Positions 54,499-62,414 of a DNA stretch of 64,000 nt are shown piece by piece; the first letter of the stretch is position 1; the number at the start of each line of letters is the position of its first letter. The DNA lies in contig CAKNQN010000001.1 in NCBI GenBank assembly GCA_930990665.1, positions 62,001-126,000 on the forward strand, read 5' to 3'. The notes under the pieces were generated by a model. That model saw only the letters and a program-made list of their open reading frames with translations. It was not told the DNA's origin and ran no database searches. The position numbers were made by a program, and so were the translations under genes. Origin of the DNA: an uncultured Clostridia bacterium. GTDB lineage: Bacteria; Bacillota; Clostridia; Christensenellales; Borkfalkiaceae.

Positions 54499-54912
54499 TT
54501 GATACATTACGGAAAGCTCAAGCATTTACCGCTCGGCAGCGTGCGGCCTCTGCATTTTCTCAGGGAGCAGATGGAGCGAAATCGCCGCGGGATGGGTGAA
54601 AATCTTCGGAAACTGGCGCCGGAATACGACGTCTTAAAAGTGGAGACGGATGGCGTCAATTTACAGCATATCGGGATCTTGCGCAATTTTACGCAGTATC
54701 TGCTGGGCAGAGAGAAGCTCTTTGTCGACGGCAGAGAAGGTCTGAAAAGCGTGGAGCTGATGGATGCGATGGAACTTTCCTCCTGGACGGGGAAAATGGT
54801 GGCGCTTCCGATCGACGACGGACAATATTACCGTGAGCTGCAAAAGCGTATGGCCGTTTCCCGTTGGAAAGAAGTTTCAGACCGTCTGCTCGATGCGGAA
54901 GGGACGTACTGA
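54499..54912 (+). pseudogene. Chimeric gene remnant: start of a GH127-type hydrolase fused to the end of a Gfo/Idh/MocA oxidoreductase
   Basis: 137 residues from TTG 54499 (AAAGGAAGG upstream). Residues ~6-40 (LPLGSVRPLHFLREQM, then ENLRKLAPE) resemble the opening of glycosidases of the DUF1680/GH127 type, which commonly read LPLGSVRPxGWL. Residues ~56-115 (HIGILRNFTQYLLG, LFVDGREGLKSVELM, AMELSSWTGK) match the C-terminal end of Gfo/Idh/MocA sugar dehydrogenases. Neither part has its catalytic core. The simplest reading is a deletion that fused two neighbouring genes in frame. A full-consensus promoter still drives it. Confidence 0.6.
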
Positions 54913-54951
54913 CAGAACTTGCCGAACGGCGAAATGATGCAGGGAGGATGT

Positions 54952-56319
54952 ATGAGAAAACTTATCACTTGCGGGTTTGCGATCTTTTTCAGTGTGTGCT
55001 TAGGATTTCTGGCTGTTTCCTGTAAACCGGGCGAAGAGACGGAACCGCCGGGCCAGGAGAATCACTGGGTGTTTGTGATCGGCGCGGAGGCGGACAGTGT
55101 AAAGAAAGACGAACGGCTGGAACTGAGCGTACAGACGCTGACTCTGAATGGAGAGGGGGTATCCGAACAGATTGCCTGGCATACGACGGACGATTCGATC
55201 GCGAGCGTAGAGGACGGCATTCTGACTGGCCTTTCGGCGGGCAGTGTCGAGGTATATGCGGAAATTCAAGGCGGCGCTGTCGTGAGCAATCGGCTCACGG
55301 TGAACGTATACGAGGCTTATGAACAGATCCGCGTTTCAGACACAGACCTGATCAACTATTACGGCCGCAACGGGATAGAGGAGTCGTCTGTCACGCTGTA
55401 TAACACTGCCAGCGCATTTGAGGTCAGCTTTATGGGTGAGTCGCTTACAGCCGAGCTGTATTCCGAAAAGGCAGACGCGCGGATGCAGTTGTATGTGAAC
55501 GGGGAGCCCGTTGCCGCACAGCTGACGTTGGATGTCGGATCGAAAAGTTACAATCTCGCCGAAAACTGCGATGCTGATGAAAGGACGACCGTGCGGGCCG
55601 TTAAGGTCAACTCTGCGGATAAAAGCACCATACGCCTGACAGCGTTGGAAACGGACGGAGTTTTCGTTACTCCCTCGGCAAAACCGCAGTTGAAACTGGA
55701 GTTTTACGGCGACTCCATTACGTGCGGCCTGGGGGTCAACGGACTGCAGGGCGATACCCCGGCCAATGAAGACGGCACGGTCACATACGCCTATTTGGCG
55801 GCGCAGCAATTGGGCGCACAGGCATTCATGCAATGCTATTCGGGTATATCGGCGGCCGTCCCCGTCACGCAGTGGGGCTGGCGCGAGGATGAATACATGG
55901 GCACACTGTATGATTGGTATGCGCCGCGGGTAGAGGACGCCAAATGGGATTTTACCTCTTATGAGGCGGATGTGATCGTCGTGAATCTCGGCACGAACGA
56001 CAATAGCGCGATCAGACAGGGAAACGGTTCGTATGATCTGTTTGTGAGACGATATATTGCATTTGTACAGGCTTTGCGCGCACAAAATCCCGACGCGCCC
56101 ATCCTCTTGTGCTACGGGATGATGGGCTCCGACAGCTCACTGAGCGCCTGTGTGCGCCGTGTGCAGCAGGAAGCAGGAGTATCCGGAGTGGAATATCTGA
56201 ACATGCGCAAAGTATCCTGTACGGGCTTCAACGGACATCCCGATGCGGCCGGCCATATGGCAGGCGCGGAGGAACTCATCGCGAAGATCAGGACGCTGAT
56301 CGCTGACACAACGAACTGA
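54952..56319 (+). CDS. Lipoprotein with Ig-like domain and SGNH esterase (CE2-like)
   Basis: 455 residues from ATG 54952 (AGGGAGGATGT upstream). A signal peptide ends in the lipobox LAVSC, so it is exported and lipid-anchored. Residues ~40-120 form a BIG_2-type Ig domain (IAWHTTDDSIASVEDGILTG). ~120-235 is a beta-sandwich domain, and ~240-455 is an SGNH/GDSL esterase: FYGDSITCGLG, NLGTNDN, and the C-terminal GHPDAAGH with catalytic Asp and His. The arrangement fits CE2 acetyl esterases that remove acetyl groups from xylan or other glycans at the cell surface. It follows the chimeric remnant by 39 bases. Confidence 0.85.
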   Translation: MRKLITCGFAIFFSVCLGFLAVSCKPGEETEPPGQENHWVFVIGAEADSVKKDERLELSVQTLTLNGEGVSEQIAWHTTDDSIASVEDGILTGLSAGSVEVYAEIQGGAVVSNRLTVNVYEAYEQIRVSDTDLINYYGRNGIEESSVTLYNTASAFEVSFMGESLTAELYSEKADARMQLYVNGEPVAAQLTLDVGSKSYNLAENCDADERTTVRAVKVNSADKSTIRLTALETDGVFVTPSAKPQLKLEFYGDSITCGLGVNGLQGDTPANEDGTVTYAYLAAQQLGAQAFMQCYSGISAAVPVTQWGWREDEYMGTLYDWYAPRVEDAKWDFTSYEADVIVVNLGTNDNSAIRQGNGSYDLFVRRYIAFVQALRAQNPDAPILLCYGMMGSDSSLSACVRRVQQEAGVSGVEYLNMRKVSCTGFNGHPDAAGHMAGAEELIAKIRTLIADTTN

Positions 56320-56340
56320 ATCTTCCCTCTTGAAAAAATA

Positions 56341-56372
56341 AAAAAGCACAGGAACAGACCTGTGCTTTTTTT
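56341..56372 (+). terminator. Terminator after the SGNH lipoprotein
   Basis: AAAAAGCACAGG / CCTGTGCTTTTTTT with AACAGA loop. Confidence 0.92.
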
Positions 56373-56483
56373 GTTAAGGTGGTACAGAAACGGGTATGCC
56401 GCTTGACCAAACGGGGGAAAGGCTTTACGAGTTTCTCTTCTCGTAAATTCCTGCGGGCGAATGCGGAAAATGAATGCCGCGCG

Positions 56484-56618
56484 GGACTAAATTTTCCGAA
56501 ACTATAGAGGGACGAAACTTCGCGGAATACCGTGCGGGAAAAAATTTTTTGAAATATCCGAGGGACAGAACTTTCCGAAACTCCGGCGGGACAAAACTTT
56601 CTGAAACGCCTGCGGGAC
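56484..56618 (+). repeat. Five 26-27 bp tandem repeats plus partial sixth
   Basis: Units begin at 56484, 56510, 56537, 56563 and 56589, each GGAC(A/T)-AAACTTTC(C/T)GAAAC-(N)7-GCG; the sixth is partial at 56615. The core TTTCCGAAA is palindromic. The period is 26 (once 27), so it is not coding by design. It runs up to the stop codon of the minus-strand kinase gene. Confidence 0.85.
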
Positions 56619-57464
56619 TTATTTTTTCAGTGATTTATCAAGCGCTTCCAAAAAAGAGAGCATCTGGCTTTCGGAATTCAGACCGTAGCGGGCGGGCGTA
56701 CCGTCTTTTTTGGTCTGGCGGATGGAGGCAGTGGTGAACTCTGCGGAAAGCCGCACGGCGGTGTCCATGTCCGTGCCGCGCGCCAGTGCTCCGGCGAGTG
56801 CGCTCGAATATACGTCGCCCGCACCGTGGAATGCGCCTTCGATCTTTTCGGTCGAATAGGTCTTCATGTTTCCCGCGTCATCGGAATAGTAAACGGTGCT
56901 CATCATCTTTCCGCCGATCTTTTCGTCGCAGCCGGTCACGGACGGGCGGGGGCAGAGCGATTTGAGCGCTTGCCAAACCGCGGCATAGTTTCCCTTGATC
57001 GCTTCACTGTAGGGGATTCCGGTCAGATAACAGGCTTCGGTCAGATTGGGGACGAGAATGTCTGCCTTGCGGCAAAGCCCCTTCATCTCTTCCACATATG
57101 CATCGTCAAAATGCGCATAGAGCTTTCCGTTATCTCCCATGACGGGGTCGACGATCATTGTGCCGCCCGGGCGCAGAAAGCTGTCTTTCACACCCTTGAC
57201 CATGTCGATCTGCGCGATGCTGCCGAGGTAACCGCTGATGATGATGTCATAGCGCAGCTCCAAGCTCTTCCAATGATCGAGAATAGCGGGAATATCTTCG
57301 CTCAGGTCGCGGAAGGTATAACCTGTGAATCCGCCCGTATGGGTGGAGAGAATGGCGGTGGGCAAAATATCGCACGTCACGCCGCAAGCGGATATGATCG
57401 GCAGGGCGACGGTGAGAGAACATTTTCCCACGCAGGAGATGTCGTTGATGGCAAGAATGCGCAT
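56619..57464 (-). CDS. Pyridoxamine/pyridoxal kinase-type PfkB kinase
   Basis: 281 residues. MRILAINDISCVGKCSLTVALPI opening, ILSTHTGGF, the GYLGSIAQI and VDPVMGDNGK motifs, and the C-terminal FHGAGDVYSSALAGAL with catalytic Asp. Resembles PdxK/PdxY (salvage of B6 vitamers) rather than ThiD. ATG 57464 is chosen because AAGGAGCGG lies just upstream on the minus strand and because it gives the family-typical start; a longer frame to 57761 crosses two promoters. Confidence 0.88.
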   Translation of the reverse strand: MRILAINDISCVGKCSLTVALPIISACGVTCDILPTAILSTHTGGFTGYTFRDLSEDIPAILDHWKSLELRYDIIISGYLGSIAQIDMVKGVKDSFLRPGGTMIVDPVMGDNGKLYAHFDDAYVEEMKGLCRKADILVPNLTEACYLTGIPYSEAIKGNYAAVWQALKSLCPRPSVTGCDEKIGGKMMSTVYYSDDAGNMKTYSTEKIEGAFHGAGDVYSSALAGALARGTDMDTAVRLSAEFTTASIRQTKKDGTPARYGLNSESQMLSFLEALDKSLKK

Positions 57465-57503
57465 AGAAGCCGCTCCTTTGTGATGATTTTGAAAGCTGCT
57501 GTT

Positions 57504-57532
57504 ATTATAGGACGGCGCGGCGGATTTGTCAA
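57504..57532 (-). promoter_or_regulatory. Promoter of the pyridoxal kinase gene
   Basis: Minus strand TTGACA, 17-base spacer, TATAAT; divergent from the SDR promoter at 57583. Confidence 0.92.
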
Positions 57533-57582
57533 TCATATGGGGGCGCAAAATGAATTTTGGCTCGCTTTGTCGGGTGCAAAAC

Positions 57583-57611
57583 TTTACAAGAATGCGGAAA
57601 TGTGTTATAAT
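57583..57611 (+). promoter_or_regulatory. Promoter of the SDR gene
   Basis: TTTACA, 17-base spacer, TATAAT ending nine bases before the ATG at 57621, so the leader is very short or absent. Confidence 0.85.
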
Positions 57612-57620
57612 AAATTCAAT

Positions 57621-58418
57621 ATGGAAACGCAGGAAGGATTCACGTTCATCAGCGGCGCCACGGGCGGCATCGGCAGAGCATTTTGTGATATCTGTGTGCA
57701 GGAAGGGGACCTGTTCCTGACGGGGAGGAGTGCTTCCCGTCTGGAAGAATTGCGGACGCATCTTCAGACCCGTTATCCGACGCGGAAAATCGAATATTTT
57801 GCCTGCGACCTCACCGACGAGGCGGCGCGAGCGGAGATGTTTTCGTACATTGCGGAACGGGGACTGCGTTTTTCGCGCCTGATCAATGTGGCGGGAGCGG
57901 ATATTCAGAAGGCTTTTGAAAAGTATACGCAGGAGAAACTGACATTTCAGTGTCGCACCAATTTTGAGGCGGCCGTTTCGCTGACCAGATTTGTGCTCGA
58001 AAATCGTACGGATTTACTGGAGATTTTGACGGTGGGAAGCATATCGGCGGTCTATCCCATGCCGTATTTTGCGCTGTATAGCGCCACGAAGAAGGCGGAG
58101 GAGCAGTTTTTTTATGCTCTTCGCACCGAACTGAGTGGTCGGAATGTGAAGGTGACCGTCGTGGAGCCGGGCGGTGTTTATACCCGTCCGGACGTGATCG
58201 CCGACATCCGCGGGCAGGGACTTTGGGGAAAGCTTTCCGCCAAAACGCCTGCGTACATTGCGCGCAAGAGCCTGTCAGCCGTGTGCAGGAACAAGCGGGT
58301 ATATCGGCCTGGGTTCTGGAACAGGGTCATTGCCACGGTGCCGCGGCTGCTTCCGCCCGGGGTTCGCCTGCATTTTATCGCCCGCCGCTGGAAAAAACTC
58401 GAAAAGGACGCATTCTGA
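57621..58418 (+). CDS. Short-chain dehydrogenase/reductase
   Basis: 265 residues. ISGATGGIGRAF (residues ~9-20) for NAD(P), the NVAGAD segment, GSISAVYPM with catalytic Ser, and YSATKKAEEQF with Tyr and Lys. An extended C-terminal part with LLPPGVRLHFI resembles membrane-associated, sterol- or lipid-type SDRs (YqjQ/DltE-like). No ribosome site precedes ATG 57621; the promoter is only nine bases upstream. glpK follows one base after the stop. Confidence 0.87.
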   Translation: METQEGFTFISGATGGIGRAFCDICVQEGDLFLTGRSASRLEELRTHLQTRYPTRKIEYFACDLTDEAARAEMFSYIAERGLRFSRLINVAGADIQKAFEKYTQEKLTFQCRTNFEAAVSLTRFVLENRTDLLEILTVGSISAVYPMPYFALYSATKKAEEQFFYALRTELSGRNVKVTVVEPGGVYTRPDVIADIRGQGLWGKLSAKTPAYIARKSLSAVCRNKRVYRPGFWNRVIATVPRLLPPGVRLHFIARRWKKLEKDAF

Positions 58419-58419
58419 A

Positions 58420-59907
58420 ATGGGGAACAAATACGTCGCCGCTTTCGATCAGGGCACGACCAGTTCGCGCACCATCCTGTTTGACGAGAAGGGGAAGATC
58501 GCCGCGTCCGCGCAGGCGGAATTTCCGCAGATCTATCCCAAACCCGGCTGGGTGGAACACGACCCGAAGGAGATTCTCTCGTCGCAGCTGCACTCTTTCC
58601 GCCGCGCCCTCAAGGCGGGCGGGATCGCTCCCGACGAAGTGGCGGCGATCGGCATCGCCAACCAGCGGGAAACCACCCTGGTCTGGGATAAATTCACGGG
58701 CAAACCCGTCTACAATGCCATCGTGTGGCAGTGCCGCCGCACTTCGGCGTATTGCGAAGCGCTCAAAGCGCGGCATGGGAAATTTATCTATGAGCGCACG
58801 GGATTACAGCCGGACGCCTATTTTTCGGCGTCCAAGATCCGTTGGATTCTCGACAATGTCCCGTTCGCGCGCGAGCGCGCGGAGAAAGGTGCGCTCCTGT
58901 TTGGAACGATCGACACCTATCTGTTGTGGCATCTCACGCGGGGCAGGGTGCATGCCACCGATTTTACCAACGCTTCGCGCACGATGCTGTTCAATATCCA
59001 TACCCTGCAATGGGACGAGGAACTTTGCCGCCTGTTTGGCGTACCCATGTCCATGCTGCCCGAGGTCAAGGCGTCGGGTGCGGATTACGGACATGCGGCG
59101 GCGGAGATCCTCGGGGCAGAGATCCCGCTCTGCGCGGCGGTCGGCGACCAGCAGAGCGCGCTGTTCGGGCAGTTCTGCACGCAGCCGGGCGATGTGAAAA
59201 ACACTTACGGCACAGGCTGTTTTCTGTTGGCGAATACGGGCAGGAATGCGGCTTGTTCGGAAAACGGACTCATCACTACGCTGACGGCTTCGCTGGAGAA
59301 GCCGGACTATGCGTTGGAAGGAAGCGTGTTTGTGGCGGGCGCGGCGGTACAATGGCTGCGCGATGGGCTAGGGCTTGTCTCTACGGCCTCGGAGACGGAA
59401 GCGCTTGCTCTTTCCGTCCCGGATACGGGCGGCGTGAGCTTTGTTCCGGCGTTCGTGGGGCTGGGCGCACCGCATTGGGACCCGGAATGCCGCGGCCTTC
59501 TCTGCGGCATCACGCGCGGCGCGACGCGCGCGCACATCGTGCGGGCGGTGCTCGAATCCATCGCACTGCAGGTCTTTGACGTCGTCCATGCCATGGAACA
59601 GGACCTTCGCCATACGATCACGCGGTTGTCTGCGGACGGCGGTGCGAGCGCAAACAACTTCCTCATGCAGTTTCAGGCAGATATCCTCGGCGTGCCCGTC
59701 GTGCGGCCCGCAGTCATGGAAACCACCGCATTCGGTGCGGCATGCCTGGCGGGGCTGTACAGCGGCTTTTATACCGACATCGCATCGCTGCGCGACGCGG
59801 TGGGGGAAAGCCGCACCTTCCGACCCGTCTGTGACGAGGCGTGGCGCGTGGAAAAGCTCAGGGATTGGGAAAACGCCCTCCGCCGTACGATGTACCGCGT
59901 GCGTTGA
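58420..59907 (+). CDS. glpK: Glycerol kinase
   Basis: 495 residues. FDQGTTSSRTILFD (ATP phosphate loop), GIANQRETTLVWD, NAIVWQCRRT, TYGTGCF, ADGGASANNFLMQ and the FGAACLAGL end motif. Phosphorylates glycerol to glycerol-3-phosphate. Only a weak ribosome site (AAAGGA, 11 bases upstream); the start one base after the SDR stop suggests coupling. No glpF or glpD adjacent. Confidence 0.95.
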   Translation: MGNKYVAAFDQGTTSSRTILFDEKGKIAASAQAEFPQIYPKPGWVEHDPKEILSSQLHSFRRALKAGGIAPDEVAAIGIANQRETTLVWDKFTGKPVYNAIVWQCRRTSAYCEALKARHGKFIYERTGLQPDAYFSASKIRWILDNVPFARERAEKGALLFGTIDTYLLWHLTRGRVHATDFTNASRTMLFNIHTLQWDEELCRLFGVPMSMLPEVKASGADYGHAAAEILGAEIPLCAAVGDQQSALFGQFCTQPGDVKNTYGTGCFLLANTGRNAACSENGLITTLTASLEKPDYALEGSVFVAGAAVQWLRDGLGLVSTASETEALALSVPDTGGVSFVPAFVGLGAPHWDPECRGLLCGITRGATRAHIVRAVLESIALQVFDVVHAMEQDLRHTITRLSADGGASANNFLMQFQADILGVPVVRPAVMETTAFGAACLAGLYSGFYTDIASLRDAVGESRTFRPVCDEAWRVEKLRDWENALRRTMYRVR

Positions 59908-60221
59908 ACGGGGCGCGAATTCCGATGATCGTGCGGTGATTTCTGAACTCGTTTACAGTATAGCGCCAGGCTCGATATTTCGGATGAGGTTTCAGTCTGT
60001 GGCTTGCCGAAAGGGAAAAGACTGACCGGATCGCAAGACGATCGGCGGACAAGGTGTTTGTGCGAAATGCCGACGATCTTATGGAGCAGAGCGATTCATG
60101 TATGTTTGCATTCAGCCGAAAGTTTGCGGCGAAGGAATATTTACGACTCGATTTTACGGGAGAGAATGAGTATCTCCCGGGCAGATTTTATGTTTAGAGC
60201 TTGTCTGAAAAAGGAGAATGA
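59908..60221. other. Intergenic region, possible gene remnant
   Basis: No complete gene. One frame from about 59992 to the TAG at 60195-60197 reads like real protein (LAEREKTDRIARR, then NADDLMEQ and FSRKFAAKEYLRLDF) but has no ribosome site and no upstream start, so it may be the tail of a decayed gene. CGGGAGA / TCTCCCG forms a small hairpin at 60159-60181. Confidence 0.4.
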
Positions 60222-60875
60222 ATGACCGAGCGAGAGAGAATGGACAGGGGTCTTGTGTACCTTCCGACTGACGAAAACATTCAGAAGGAACAGCAGGATT
60301 GCCTGGAACTTCTGTATGACTACAATCATACCCGACCGCACGACACAGAGCGGCGGGCGGAGCTTTTGCGGCAGATGTTTGCGGAGATAGGAGAAAACTG
60401 TTATTTTGAACCCCCGCTATACAGCAATTTCGGATGCCGGCATGTACATGTCGGAAACAATGTTTACGGCAATTTCGGGGTCACGTTTGTGGACGACGCC
60501 GATATCTTTGTAGGGGATTGCGTGATGCTGGCACCGCATGTGGTCATTGCCACGGCGGGACACCCTGTCCTTCCCGCGCTGCGCGAGCGTGGGATGCAGT
60601 TTAACCGCAGCGTGCACATCGGGAGAAATGTTTGGATCGGAGCGGGAGCGGTCGTGCTTCCCGGGGTGAGTGTCGGCGAAAATTCGGTGATCGGGGCGGG
60701 GAGCATCGTGACGAAGGACATCCCGTCCAATGTCGTCGCGGCGGGTAATCCCTGCCGCGTGCTGCGCGAGATCGGAGAAAAAGATAAGCTGTATTTTTTC
60801 AAAAACGAGCAGTTTGATTTTTCGGTTGGGGCGAACGGCGAACTGATCGGATATGACAAGGAGGAAAGAGAATGA
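60222..60875 (+). CDS. Sugar O-acetyltransferase (maltose/galactoside type, hexapeptide repeat)
   Basis: 217 residues. LbH hexapeptide repeats run from ~65 to 180: HVGNNVYGNFGVTFVDDADIFVG, APHVVIATAGHP with catalytic His, GRNVWIGAGAVVLPGV and ENSVIGAGSIVTKDIPSNVVAAGNPCRVLR. Matches Maa/LacA, acetylating sugars with acetyl-CoA. AAGGAG is five bases before ATG 60222. Overlaps thyA by four bases. Confidence 0.92.
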   Translation: MTERERMDRGLVYLPTDENIQKEQQDCLELLYDYNHTRPHDTERRAELLRQMFAEIGENCYFEPPLYSNFGCRHVHVGNNVYGNFGVTFVDDADIFVGDCVMLAPHVVIATAGHPVLPALRERGMQFNRSVHIGRNVWIGAGAVVLPGVSVGENSVIGAGSIVTKDIPSNVVAAGNPCRVLREIGEKDKLYFFKNEQFDFSVGANGELIGYDKEERE

Positions 60876-61702
60876 GCCGTGCAGATGAGATCTTTATCCG
60901 CAATTGCAGGGATATTCTGGAAAACGGTACCTGGGATACCGACCGTGAAGTGCGTCCGCGCTGGGAAGACGGGACGCCTGCCCATACCATCAAAAAATTC
61001 GGGCAGGTATCGCGCTACGATTTGCGCGAAGAGTTCCCCATTCTGACCATCCGCCGCACCTATCTGAAATCGGCGATCGACGAGATTCTGTGGATCTGGC
61101 AGAAGAAGAGCAATAACATCCACGACCTTTCTTCGCACATCTGGGACAGCTGGGCAGACGCGAGCGGGTCGATCGGCAAGGCGTACGGATACCAGCTTGG
61201 TATAAAGTATGACTTTCCCGAAGGCCGTTTCGACCAGGTGGACAAAGTTTTGTTCGATTTGAAAAACAACCCGGCCAGCCGTCGGATCATTGCACATATG
61301 TACAATGTGGCAGACCTTAAAGACATGCACCTGTACCCGTGTGCCTATTCGATGACGTTCAACGTCACTGGAAACACGCTCAACGGCATACTCAACCAGC
61401 GCAGCCAGGATATGCTGGCTGCGAGTAACTGGAACGTCGTGCAGTACAGCATTCTCCTGATGATGTTTGCACGGGCGAGTGGCTTGGAGGCAGGGGAGCT
61501 CGTGCACGTCGTTGCGGATGCGCACATCTACGACCGTCACGTTCCTCTCGTGGAAAAGATTCTGGCCAACCCGCAGTATCCGGCGCCCACGCTGAAAGTG
61601 GACGAAAGCATCACGGATTTTTACCGCTTCACCAAAGAAAGCTTTACGCTCGAAAACTATCGATATAACGAATTTCACGATAAAATTCCCGTCGCAATTT
61701 AA
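60872..61702 (+). CDS. thyA: Thymidylate synthase
   Basis: 276 residues. RTYLKSAIDEILW, SQDMLAASNWNVVQYS, LHLYPCAYSMT with nucleophile Cys, and HVVADAHIYDRH. The long Lactobacillus-type insert is absent. Methylates dUMP with methylene-THF. Works with the folA gene 60 bases downstream. Confidence 0.96.
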   Translation: MSRADEIFIRNCRDILENGTWDTDREVRPRWEDGTPAHTIKKFGQVSRYDLREEFPILTIRRTYLKSAIDEILWIWQKKSNNIHDLSSHIWDSWADASGSIGKAYGYQLGIKYDFPEGRFDQVDKVLFDLKNNPASRRIIAHMYNVADLKDMHLYPCAYSMTFNVTGNTLNGILNQRSQDMLAASNWNVVQYSILLMMFARASGLEAGELVHVVADAHIYDRHVPLVEKILANPQYPAPTLKVDESITDFYRFTKESFTLENYRYNEFHDKIPVAI

Positions 61703-61717
61703 GAAAATCTATAAAAA

Positions 61718-61744
61718 CGAAGTACTATGCCAGATATAAACGGC
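61718..61744 (+). promoter_or_regulatory. Palindromic operator-like element (copy B)
   Basis: CGAAGTACTATGCCAGATATAAACGGC; 24 of 27 bases are the same as copy A at 3291-3317. The central TATGCC-A-GATATA has one arm mismatch. It lies just before the ribosome site of folA. As a mini-ORF it would read MPDING then stop. Confidence 0.5.
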
Positions 61745-61761
61745 TAAAAATGGAGGAAATC

Positions 61762-62265
61762 ATGAAGACAATCGTCGTTGTGGACAAAAACTGGGGTATC
61801 GGGAAAAAGAATGATCTCCTGTTTTCGCTCCCTGCGGACATGAAGCATTTTCGCGAAACGACCTTGGGGAAGGTCGTGGTGATGGGGAGCAATACGCTCC
61901 TGTCTTTCCCGGGCGGGAAGCCTTTGAAAAACCGTATAAATATTGTGCTATGGCCGGGCGGCGAGGCGCGCGAGGATTGCACGGTGGTGCAGTCGCTGCC
62001 TGCGCTCTTTGCGGAGATCGCAAAGTATCCGCCGGACGACGTGTTTGTTGTCGGCGGTGCCATGCTTTACAGAACGCTTTTGCCTTACTGTTCGGAAGCG
62101 ATCGTCACCAAGGTGGACGCAGACGGCGGGGCGGAAGTTTTCTTTGAAGATCTCGACGCACTGAAAAATTGGAGCTGTGTCAGCGAAAGCGCACCTGAAC
62201 AGACGGGCGGGTTTACCATTCGCTTTACCGTCTATCGCAACGCCGAGGTTTGCCTTCCGCAATAG
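61762..62265 (+). CDS. folA: Dihydrofolate reductase
   Basis: 167 residues from ATG 61762 (TGGAGGAAATC upstream). VVVDKNWGIGKKNDLLFSLPADMKHF with the substrate loop, VVMGSNT and the NADPH-binding FVVGGAML. Reduces dihydrofolate; pairs with thyA. Upstream in-frame ATG 61750 is probably not used. Confidence 0.95.
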   Translation: MKTIVVVDKNWGIGKKNDLLFSLPADMKHFRETTLGKVVVMGSNTLLSFPGGKPLKNRINIVLWPGGEAREDCTVVQSLPALFAEIAKYPPDDVFVVGGAMLYRTLLPYCSEAIVTKVDADGGAEVFFEDLDALKNWSCVSESAPEQTGGFTIRFTVYRNAEVCLPQ

Positions 62266-62414
62266 AGCGGCAACCGATATGAGAGAAATTCGGGTATTTT
62301 TGGGCCATACAGAGGCGGAAAAAGAGGTGGGCTTTTTCCGTGAAGATGCAAAGATATGGGAAAGAACGGAAAAGGAGACTTTTCCGCCTATAAAATAAAA
62401 GGAGAAAAAATAAA
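62266..62414. other. Short intergenic region
   Basis: No gene supported. A frame of 39 codons from ATG 62279 lacks a ribosome site. AAAAGGAG at its end serves the next gene. Confidence 0.5.

Noticed and set aside
56484-56618. CRISPR array or repeat protein
   Set aside because: Tandem 26-bp units without spacers; the period is not a multiple of three, and the apparent repeated peptide in one frame is accidental.
57465-57761. Longer N-terminus for the pyridoxal-kinase gene
   Set aside because: The extra 99 codons cross the kinase's own promoter and the divergent SDR promoter and carry no family similarity.
62279-62398. 39-codon ORF between folA and the membrane protein gene
   Set aside because: No ribosome site and no sign of conservation that can be judged here.
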